Assembly: GCA_026394835.1 (NCBI GenBank)
Contig: JAPLZW010000088.1
Coordinates: 1-11,183, forward strand
Length of the DNA stretch: 11,183 nt
Reading direction: 5' to 3'
From: Candidatus Wolfebacteria bacterium
GTDB taxonomy: Bacteria; Patescibacteriota; Minisyncoccia; UBA6257; UBA9933
Below, piece by piece: positions 1 to 5,592 of the stretch. Each line of letters starts with the position of its first letter. Position 1 is the first letter of the stretch. The notes beneath the pieces were generated by a model, which was not told where the DNA came from, ran no database searches, and worked only from the letters and a program-made list of their open reading frames with translations. Made by a program: the position numbers and the translations under genes.

Positions 1-424
1 AAAGTTCACGCGGAAAATTGCCGGCTTTGCTTTTCAAGCCGACAAGTTCCAAAACCTGAGGCACAAACTCCACAATATCCGATTGAGGCCTCCCGGCCAT
101 TTCCAAAGCGTATGCCACATTTTCATAAGCGTTTTTATTCGGCAAAAGGCGGAAATCCTGGAAAATGACTCCTATGCGGCGGCGAAGCATCGGCATTTCG
201 GAATTTTTAAGCTTATTCACGTCGTAAGAACCGAAAATTATCCTTCCTTTTGAAGGTTTCTCTTCTCCGATCAGAAGCTTTATAATGGTTGATTTTCCGG
301 CTCCGGACTTCCCCACCAAAGAAACAAACTCTTTGGGATTAATCGTGAAACTCGCGTCCTGAAGAGCGGTCATGCTACGGCCATTCGAGCCATAAATCTT
401 CGAAACATTTTGGAAAATAATCAT
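1..424 (-). CDS. ftsE: FtsE, cell-division ABC-transporter ATPase (partial, C-terminus outside window)
   Basis: This is the first 141 codons of an ABC ATPase; the rest lies beyond the left window edge. Translating 424 to 1 gives a Walker A motif GKSGAGKST at residues 38-46 and a Q-loop segment IFQDFRLLPNKNAYENVAYA at 87-106. The FQDFRLLP...YENVA wording is characteristic of FtsE rather than of generic LolD/MacB exporters. The signature motif and Walker B would follow beyond the edge. FtsE pairs with the membrane protein FtsX at the inner face of the membrane and controls peptidoglycan hydrolases during division; ftsX would be expected next on the minus strand. The ATG at 424 was chosen because a consensus promoter ends 8 nt upstream of it. 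The gene is separated from rpsJ by a terminator, so it is its own transcription unit. Confidence 0.88.
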   Translation of the reverse strand, partial: MIIFQNVSKIYGSNGRSMTALQDASFTINPKEFVSLVGKSGAGKSTIIKLLIGEEKPSKGRIIFGSYDVNKLKNSEMPMLRRRIGVIFQDFRLLPNKNAYENVAYALEMAGRPQSDIVEFVPQVLELVGLKSKAGNFPREL

Positions 425-432
425 CTTTCACA

Positions 433-461
433 ATTATACACCGTAAGATATGTTAATTCAA
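433..461 (-). promoter_or_regulatory. Sigma-70-type promoter of ftsE, near-leaderless
   Basis: Read on the minus strand, TTGAAT (461-456) and TATAAT (438-433) are separated by exactly 17 bp. The -10 box ends 8 nt before the ftsE ATG, so transcription would start within a few nucleotides of the start codon and leave little or no 5' UTR. The hexamers and spacing are seen directly; the transcription start is inferred. Confidence 0.6.
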
Positions 462-571
462 CAAGAGATATGTCCGTATTCCACTCATTTCCCAGAGACT
501 CCGTGCGGTTCAGAACGATTCTTGAGAAGTTAACACAAATTAATGAAATCAAGGAAAAATTTTCCGTAAAT

Positions 572-603
572 AAAAACTTGGTCCGTAGGGGAACCAAGTT
601 TTT
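572..603 (-). terminator. Intrinsic terminator of the tuf-rpsJ unit
   Basis: The arms AAAAACTTGGT (572-582) and ACCAAGTTTTT (593-603) form an 11-bp perfect stem with a 10-nt loop. On the minus strand the stem is followed by TTTTTATTT, a good U-tract. It lies about 90 nt past the rpsJ stop and upstream of the ftsE promoter. Because the stem is symmetric it could also work in the other direction. Confidence 0.75.
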
Positions 604-608
604 ACCTG

Positions 609-620
609 CCTGCCGGCAGG
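609..620. repeat. GC-rich palindrome CCTGCCGGCAGG
   Basis: This is a perfect 12-bp palindrome in an otherwise AT-rich spacer. It is flanked by TTTACC (601-606) and GGTAAA (623-628), so the whole segment can fold as an extended hairpin. From general knowledge, GCCTGCCGGCAGGC-type palindromes recur in Parcubacteria intergenic DNA. Whether this genome carries further copies cannot be judged from the window. Confidence 0.55.
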
Positions 621-694
621 TCGGTAAATTGACCGAGATGAATCTGATTTGTTAACTCCGAAAGTTAAGCGAGAAACTGCACGGAGTCTGCCCT

Positions 695-1021
695 CTAAGT
701 CATTTTTATTTCTATCTCCACACCGGCGGGCAAATTCAAATTCGAGAGCGCTTCCACGATTTTCTGGTTTGGGTTATCAATATCAATCAACCTCTTGTGG
801 ATGCGGAGCTCAAATTGCTCCCGCGCGTCCTTATGGACAAAAGTGGAACGATTCACGGTGTAACGCTTGAAATCAGTGGGTAAAGGAATCGGCCCCGCGA
901 CAACACCTCCGTTTCTTGTGGCGGTATCGATAATCTGTCTGGCGGAATTATCTATCAATTTATTGTCGTAAGACTTTATCCTTAATCTCAATCTCGGTTG
1001 TGAAAGTTCCTCCTTTGCCAT
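695..1021 (-). CDS. rpsJ: 30S ribosomal protein S10 (uS10)
   Basis: The 108-residue product is full length for S10. It starts its fold with LRLRIKSYDNKLIDNSARQI and carries the diagnostic GPIPLPTDFKRYTV, HKDAREQFELRIHKR and LIDI segments. S10 sits in the head of the small subunit and also serves as NusE in antitermination complexes. The ATG at 1021 is 5 nt after the tuf stop, so the two genes are cotranscribed. No Shine-Dalgarno is visible in the bases before the start, which suggests translational coupling to tuf. In most bacteria rpsJ opens the S10 operon and is followed by rplC; here it is the last gene of its unit and is followed by a terminator and ftsE. Confidence 0.97.
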   Translation of the reverse strand: MAKEELSQPRLRLRIKSYDNKLIDNSARQIIDTATRNGGVVAGPIPLPTDFKRYTVNRSTFVHKDAREQFELRIHKRLIDIDNPNQKIVEALSNLNLPAGVEIEIKMT

Positions 1022-1026
1022 AGTTG

Positions 1027-2226
<1,200 letters not shown>

Positions 2227-2242
2227 ATTTTTATTCTTGAAT

Positions 2243-2311
2243 CATAAAGCTTAAAACCTGAAACATTATCTATTTAATTATGCTTCACGCTTTATGTTTT
2301 ATGCTTAATGT
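2243..2311. repeat. AT-rich short repeats in the tuf leader
   Basis: On the minus strand the leader contains two copies of AAGCATAA and the related AACATAAAGC within about 35 nt. An 8-bp inverted pair is formed by CATAAAGC (2243-2250) and GCTTTATG (2289-2296). The degenerate, low-complexity character resembles decayed repeat filler rather than a known regulatory RNA. I see no riboswitch consensus in it. Confidence 0.4.
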
Positions 2312-2329
2312 TATATTTTCGACTGTTTT

Positions 2330-2358
2330 AGTTTATATAAAAACCCGCAAACTGTCAA
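2330..2358 (-). promoter_or_regulatory. Putative promoter of tuf-rpsJ
   Basis: A perfect -35 box TTGACA (2358-2353) is followed after 17 bp by TAAACT (2335-2330), a 4-of-6 match to the -10 consensus. The -35 box lies in the loop of the hairpin that follows rplQ. A start near 2323 would give a 5' leader of roughly 95 nt. The placement between two units supports it; the weak -10 lowers confidence. Confidence 0.42.
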
Positions 2359-2373
2359 CAAAATTGGCGGTTT
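2335..2373 (-). terminator. Terminator after rplQ
   Basis: The minus-strand arms AAACCGC (2373-2367) and GCGGGTTT (2348-2341) pair with a single bulged G, and are followed by a T-rich run TTTTTATATAA. The first arm overlaps the rplQ stop codon. The large loop of about 18 nt contains the TTGACA box assigned to tuf, so terminator and promoter are interleaved. Confidence 0.5.
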
Positions 2374-2722
2374 AAACAAATTCGATAATCGCTTTCTTTG
2401 AACCGTCGGCCAATTGTCTTTTCGCGACTTTCACAATCCGCATATATCCGCCCTTTCTATCTTTATAACGCGGAGCAATTTCGTAATAAACTTTCATCGC
2501 GGCTTTTTTGGGAAGACGCGAATTTAAAATTCTCAAACTTGCGAGAGTTTGTTTTTTGCCGATAGTCACGAGCTTTTCAACGCGCGGCTTCAAGGCCTTG
2601 GCCTTAGCTTCGGAAGTTTCTATCTTCTCGTGGATTATAACGTTATTCAATAAACCCTTAAAAAGGGCTTGGCGCTGTCCTTTCTTACGATGAAATTTTT
2701 TTGTCTCTTTAAGATGCCTCAT
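2372..2722 (-). CDS. rplQ: 50S ribosomal protein L17 (bL17)
   Basis: The 116-residue product has the L17 hallmark start MRHLKETKKFHRKKGQRQAL, then LLNNVIIHEKIETSEAKAKA and LVTIGKKQTLASLRILNSRL, and ends in the GGYMRIVK segment. L17 is a bacteria-specific protein near the peptide exit tunnel. The ATG at 2722 directly abuts the rpoA stop codon with no intervening base, the classic rpoA-rplQ arrangement, so translation is probably coupled. It is the last gene of the alpha-operon part of the cluster and is followed by a hairpin. Confidence 0.97.
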   Translation of the reverse strand: MRHLKETKKFHRKKGQRQALFKGLLNNVIIHEKIETSEAKAKALKPRVEKLVTIGKKQTLASLRILNSRLPKKAAMKVYYEIAPRYKDRKGGYMRIVKVAKRQLADGSKKAIIEFV

Positions 2723-3517
2723 CTATTTCTTCTTCGCGGTTTTCTTTTCTTTTTTCGGTTTTTCCGTTTTTTCTTTGGGCTCTTTAGCTTTGGGAGCAAT
2801 TTCGGCCGGCAGTTCTTTTTCTTTTATTTCTATCTCCAAAACTTTCTCAAAATGGTCTTTCAGGATATTGGAAGCTTTGTGGAGCGCGCTTGATGGAGAA
2901 ATCGTGCCATCGGTTTGAATGGAGATTTTCAGGCGGTTGTAATCGGTGCGGTCGCCAACGCGCATATTCTCAACCACAAAATTAACTTTCTGGACAGGAG
3001 TGAAAATCGCGTCCAAGGCTATTGTTTTGATGGGTAATTTTTCCATCTTCCTGGCTTCAACGGGCACATATCCCAAACCCTTCTCAACCGTTATTTCCAT
3101 TTCAAATTCCGCGCTTTTTGAAGTTAATGTGGCAATATGAGCATCCGGATTCACGACTTCAACCATTGAATTGGTTTTAATGTCCGCGGCCGTCACTTCC
3201 TTCTCTCCTTTCACTTTTAAAACCAAAACCTGCGGTTCGGCGGCGTAAAAACGGAATCTTACCTTTTTTAGGTTTAAAGAAATCTCAACCGTATCTTCAA
3301 TAACCCCCGGCATACTTGAAAATTCATGCTCAACACCCTTTATTTTCACTTGCGTAATGGCGGCTCCCGGAAGAGAGGACAAAAGAGATCTCCGAAGGGC
3401 ATTCCCCAAAGTAAGGCCGTATCCGGTATAAAGCCCTTCTATTTCAAAAAGACCCTCGGTTTCTGTTTCCGAGATTGTTTTTATTTTTAATGTTTCACTA
3501 AGGCGTGCGTATTCCAT
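2723..3517 (-). CDS. rpoA: RNA polymerase alpha subunit, lacking the C-terminal domain
   Basis: The product is 264 residues, against about 310-330 in typical bacteria. The N-terminal assembly domain is intact: GLYTGYGLTLGNALRRSLL (28-46) is the dimerisation/assembly signature, then GVEHEFSSMPGVIED (61-75), GLGYVPVEARK (147-157) and VENMRVGDRTDYNRLKI (182-198). After about residue 230 there is no alphaCTD helix-hairpin-helix; the protein ends in a Lys/Glu/Pro-rich tail finishing KKEKKTAKKK. The normal contacts with UP elements and many activators would therefore be missing. The reading frame runs straight into rplQ, so this is a genuine short form rather than a frameshift visible here. Loss of alphaCTD has, to my knowledge, been seen in other reduced CPR genomes. 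Confidence 0.95.
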   Translation of the reverse strand: MEYARLSETLKIKTISETETEGLFEIEGLYTGYGLTLGNALRRSLLSSLPGAAITQVKIKGVEHEFSSMPGVIEDTVEISLNLKKVRFRFYAAEPQVLVLKVKGEKEVTAADIKTNSMVEVVNPDAHIATLTSKSAEFEMEITVEKGLGYVPVEARKMEKLPIKTIALDAIFTPVQKVNFVVENMRVGDRTDYNRLKISIQTDGTISPSSALHKASNILKDHFEKVLEIEIKEKELPAEIAPKAKEPKEKTEKPKKEKKTAKKK

Positions 3518-3582
3518 TGTTTTGCCAAATTTGTTTAAATTTTTATAATATTACTTCGCCCAAATTTAATTACAAATTTGAG

Positions 3583-3623
3583 TACCCGCCTAAGTTTTTG
3601 CTGCGCAAAAATTTTGGCGGGTA
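3583..3623. repeat. Near-continuous 41-bp palindrome between rpsD and rpoA
   Basis: The outer arms TACCCGCC (3583-3590) and GGCGGGTA (3616-3623) and the inner arms TTTTTGC (3595-3601) and GCAAAAA (3605-3611) close on a 3-nt loop. The intervening AAG/TTT largely pairs as well, giving about 18-19 bp of stem. It is not followed by a U-tract towards rpoA, so it is a poor terminator. It looks like a REP-type palindromic element. Three copies of CAAATTT lie in the rest of the spacer. Confidence 0.65.
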
Positions 3624-3666
3624 AGGTTTTGTTTCTAAATTTATTTCATAAATTTATACAAAGCCC

Positions 3667-4287
3667 TTATTTGCTGTAGTAGTCTACGACCATATTTATA
3701 TCGAAGGGCACATCAAAATCATACGGCATAGATTTGATTGTAGCCTCAAATTTTTCCCTATCCAGAGAAATCCATTTTGGAGTTTCGTACTTTTTCAAAA
3801 TTTCGGGAAGCTCTTTGAAAAGCATGCTTTCGCGCGATCCCGGATTTACGGAAATTACATCCCCCACCCTTACCTGATAGGAAGGTGAAGATATTTTCTT
3901 CCCGTTAACAAGAATGTGCCCGTGATTTATCACTTGCCTCGCGACAATCCTGGATGGCGCCAAGCCGGCGCGATAAACGGCATTCGCAAAACGAGCCTCA
4001 AGCATTTGCATTATTGATTCGCTGATATTTCCCGGTCTGCTTAAAGCTTCCTTGAAAATATTGCCGAGCTGAATTTCCTGTAATCCGTAACTCACCCTTA
4101 TTCTTTGTTTTTCCAGAAGCTGGGTGCCGAATTCCGAAAGAGGGCGCCTTCTCGCCTTGCCGTGCTGGCCCGGGCGCTGCGGCCTTCTTACGGTTGCGCA
4201 TTTCGGAGAACTGCAACGCTCGGCTTTCAAAAAAAGCTTTGCGCCCAACGCTCTCTCCTTTTTTTCTTTTGCTCTTAGTACCGGCAT
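3667..4287 (-). CDS. rpsD: 30S ribosomal protein S4 (uS4), zinc-motif variant
   Basis: The 206-residue product matches S4 end to end: KLFLKAERC (17-25), RRPQRPGQHG (34-43), YGLQEIQL, then the S4 RNA-binding domain from about 94 to 146 (MLEARFANAVYRAGL, VARQVINHGHILVNGKKI). S4 nucleates 30S body assembly and often represses its own operon. In zinc-binding homologues four cysteines occur near the N-terminus; here only Cys25 and Cys30 remain, and the usual leading CxxC is replaced by the charged stretch AKEKKER. The length before KLFLK is normal, and an in-frame TAA lies just upstream of the ATG, so the start is secure. The 50-nt gap from rpsK contains short repeats, and no Shine-Dalgarno is visible. 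Confidence 0.96.
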   Translation of the reverse strand: MPVLRAKEKKERALGAKLFLKAERCSSPKCATVRRPQRPGQHGKARRRPLSEFGTQLLEKQRIRVSYGLQEIQLGNIFKEALSRPGNISESIMQMLEARFANAVYRAGLAPSRIVARQVINHGHILVNGKKISSPSYQVRVGDVISVNPGSRESMLFKELPEILKKYETPKWISLDREKFEATIKSMPYDFDVPFDINMVVDYYSK

Positions 4288-4294
4288 GACTTTA

Positions 4295-4324
4295 AGTAGT
4301 TAGAATCTAGTAGTTAGTAGTTAG
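4295..4324. repeat. Short direct repeats AGTAGTTAG in the rpsK-rpsD spacer
   Basis: The 9-mer AGTAGTTAG occurs three times, at 4295-4303, 4309-4317 and 4316-4324, the last two overlapping by two bases. It occupies most of the 50-nt spacer directly before the rpsD start. No function is evident; a low-complexity expansion or a remnant of repeat DNA is most likely. Confidence 0.5.
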
Positions 4325-4337
4325 GAATTTAGTAAAA

Positions 4338-4796
4338 TTACACGCGACGAGTCTTACGGGCTTTCGGGCCATTGTGCGGAATAGGGGTAACATCCCTGAT
4401 GGATAATATGTTAAAACCTTGTCCGGCTAATGACCTTACGGCCGAATCCCGGCCGCTGCCAACGCCCCTCACAATAACATCGACATTCACGATTCCGGTT
4501 TTTTTCAATTTTTCCGCCACCGCGGCAACGATTTTAGACGCGGCGAACGGAGTGGCTTTTTTGGGGCCCGAAAAACCCATTGACCCGGCCGATGCCCAAG
4601 CTATAACGCCGCCTTTTCTGTCGGTCACGGATAAAATCGTATTATTATATGAGGCATTTATGTAAATTCTGCCTCCATCGATTTTTTTCGAAGAGGTTTT
4701 TTCCTGGCTGGAAACTTTGGCCATCGCCGCCTCCTGCTTATTCTCTTCTTTCAGGAGCTCCTGGTCTGTTTTTGCCGTAATTTTTTTCTTTCCCAT
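4338..4796 (-). CDS. rpsK: 30S ribosomal protein S11 (uS11) with N-terminal extension
   Basis: The 152-residue product contains the whole S11 fold from about residue 40: GRIYINASYNNTILSVTDRK, GVIAWASAGSMGFSGPKKAT, PFAAS, then VIVRGVGSGRDSAVRSL and the conserved C-terminal DVTPIPHNGPKARKTRRV. S11 lies in the 30S platform near the mRNA exit. Compared with the usual length of about 129 residues there is an extra charged leader of some 25-35 residues (KKKITAKTDQELLKEENKQE...). An internal ATG at residue 25 (MAKVSSQEK) is an alternative start, but the distal ATG lies 1 nt from the rpsM stop, which favours coupled translation from there. Confidence 0.95.
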   Translation of the reverse strand: MGKKKITAKTDQELLKEENKQEAAMAKVSSQEKTSSKKIDGGRIYINASYNNTILSVTDRKGGVIAWASAGSMGFSGPKKATPFAASKIVAAVAEKLKKTGIVNVDVIVRGVGSGRDSAVRSLAGQGFNILSIRDVTPIPHNGPKARKTRRV

Positions 4797-4797
4797 A

Positions 4798-5181
4798 TTA
4801 CTTCAAGTCAGCCTTTCTTTTTCCGCTGCCGACTGTTTTCCTCACGTTGCCCCGCACGGTGCGGGAATTGGTTTTTGTCCTCTGGCCTCTTACCGGTAAT
4901 TTTCTTGCATGCCGCAAACCGCGATAGGCGGAAATATCTTTCAATCTGGCTACATTCTGTTTTATAACCTGCCTCAATTCGCCTTCAATTTTATTGTTTT
5001 TTTCCATAACCTCTTTCAAGCGGTTCGTTTCTTGCGGAGTCAAATCTTTGGCTTTTTTACTTGGTTCGATTTTCGCGGAATCCAAGATTTTTTCGGCTGA
5101 AAAACGGCCTATCCCATAAATATATGTTAGGGCAATTTCAATCCTTTTATTGTCCGGTATATTAATTCCTACAAGCCTCAT
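4798..5181 (-). CDS. rpsM: 30S ribosomal protein S13 (uS13)
   Basis: The 127-residue product begins MRLVGINIPDNKRIEIALTY and has the helix-two-turn-helix YIYGIGRFSAEKIL, the coiled-coil KIEGELRQVIKQNVARLKDI, and the basic C-terminal signature YRGLRHARKLPVRGQRTKTN followed by a lysine-rich tail. S13 contacts the P-site tRNA and bridges the subunits. The ATG lies 1 nt after the rpmJ stop. It has one of the few recognisable ribosome-binding sites in the window, AAGGA about 7 nt before the start, formed by the last rpmJ codons. Confidence 0.97.
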   Translation of the reverse strand: MRLVGINIPDNKRIEIALTYIYGIGRFSAEKILDSAKIEPSKKAKDLTPQETNRLKEVMEKNNKIEGELRQVIKQNVARLKDISAYRGLRHARKLPVRGQRTKTNSRTVRGNVRKTVGSGKRKADLK

Positions 5182-5182
5182 T

Positions 5183-5299
5183 TTATCCTTGCCTTTGCTT
5201 ATGTTTTGGATTCTTCTTACAAATCACATAAATCCGGCCTTGGCGCCGGACAATTATGCAATTTTGGCAAATTTTTTTAACCGAGCTCCTGACTTTCAT
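5183..5299 (-). CDS. rpmJ: 50S ribosomal protein L36 (bL36), zinc-ribbon form
   Basis: A 38-codon gene fills the space between infA and rpsM. Its translation begins MKVRSSVKKICQNC and ends CKKNPKHKQRQG, an unmistakable L36. The zinc ligands Cys11, Cys14, Cys27 and His33 are all present, so this is the zinc-binding C+ form. L36 is the smallest large-subunit protein and stabilises 23S rRNA late in assembly. It starts 4 nt after the infA stop and ends 1 nt before rpsM, in the canonical infA-rpmJ-rpsM order. Many gene callers would miss it because of its length. Confidence 0.95.
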   Translation of the reverse strand: MKVRSSVKKICQNCIIVRRQGRIYVICKKNPKHKQRQG

Positions 5300-5303
5300 T
5301 GGA

Positions 5304-5519
5304 TTATAATCTTCTTGTAATTCTTCCCCTCTCTCCGTCCGGGCTTAATTCAAGAAGCACCCGATCTCCGGGGAGTACTTTAATATGATGCATTCTCATC
5401 TTTCCCGCAAGATACCCGATAATTTCTTGACCTTCAGAAATCTTGATTTTGAAGTTAGTCGCCGGCAGAGCTTCTAAAACAATACCCTCTGCCGATTTTT
5501 TGGAAGAATTTAACTGCAT
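5304..5519 (-). CDS. infA: Translation initiation factor IF-1
   Basis: The 71-residue product is a single S1/OB-fold domain with the IF-1 features EGIVLEALPATNFKI, GYLAGKMRMHHIKVLPGDRV and LSPDGERGRITRR. IF-1 binds the 30S A site during initiation. I chose the ATG at 5519; a TTG immediately before it (5522) would add one residue. There is no Shine-Dalgarno in the 20 nt upstream. A putative promoter 27-55 nt upstream makes infA the first gene of the ribosomal transcription unit in this genome, whereas in many bacteria it follows secY, adk and map. Confidence 0.95.
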   Translation of the reverse strand: MQLNSSKKSAEGIVLEALPATNFKIKISEGQEIIGYLAGKMRMHHIKVLPGDRVLLELSPDGERGRITRRL

Positions 5520-5545
5520 CAATAATAATCTGTTTCTAAGATAAG

Positions 5546-5574
5546 ATGTTAAATTAAAGGCGTAAAAAAGTCAA
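5546..5574 (-). promoter_or_regulatory. Putative promoter of the infA-rplQ unit
   Basis: The -35 box TTGACT (5574-5569) and the -10 box TAACAT (5551-5546) are 17 bp apart. The inferred start near 5539 gives a leader of about 20 nt before the infA ATG. The position immediately upstream of the ribosomal block and downstream of an unrelated gene supports it. The -10 matches only 4 of 6 consensus bases. Confidence 0.47.
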
Positions 5575-5590
5575 GCTTTTTAGAGGCCTT
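5557..5590 (-). terminator. Weak terminator-like hairpin after the TSP1 protein gene
   Basis: On the minus strand the outer arms AAGGC (5590-5586) and GCCTT (5561-5557) enclose inner arms AAAAAG and CTTTTT with a CTTGA loop. It begins 2 nt past the stop of the TSP1 gene. The stem has internal loops and the trailing TTTAATTT is a poor U-tract, so termination may be leaky. The infA -35 box lies inside its loop region. Confidence 0.35.
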
Positions 5591-5592
5591 CT

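Larger units (their letters stand above)
496..689. repeat. Imperfect long inverted repeat around the terminator
   Basis: AGACTCCGTGC at 496-506 is matched by its exact reverse complement at 679-689; one base further in, GTT at 508-510 pairs with AAC at 675-677. Inside these arms, AGTTAACACAAAT (528-540) matches ATTTGTTAACT (647-657) apart from a 2-nt indel. The distance from the outer to the inner block is the same on both sides. This could be a decayed palindromic element or a MITE-like remnant; I see no clear target-site duplication. Confidence 0.5.
425..694. other. Intergenic region between rpsJ and ftsE
   Basis: No convincing gene lies in these 270 bases. The stretch holds the ftsE promoter, the terminator of the tuf-rpsJ unit, a 12-bp GC-rich palindrome, and a larger imperfect inverted repeat (496-689) that encloses the terminator and palindrome. 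A plus-strand reading frame at 410-655 has no resemblance to any protein family I know and runs through the terminator hairpin. Confidence 0.7.

Noticed and set aside
410..655. Plus-strand reading frame of 81 codons between rpsJ and ftsE
   Set aside because: It overlaps the start of ftsE and its promoter, runs through the terminator hairpin, and resembles no protein family.
2227..2371. Riboswitch or T-box in the tuf leader
   Set aside because: No conserved riboswitch core, T-box sequence or antiterminator pair could be recognised.
4851..4865. Perfect 7+1+7 palindrome CCCGCACGGTGCGGG inside rpsM
   Set aside because: It lies within conserved coding sequence for the Arg-rich tail; the codons alone can explain it, and no terminator or repeat context is present.
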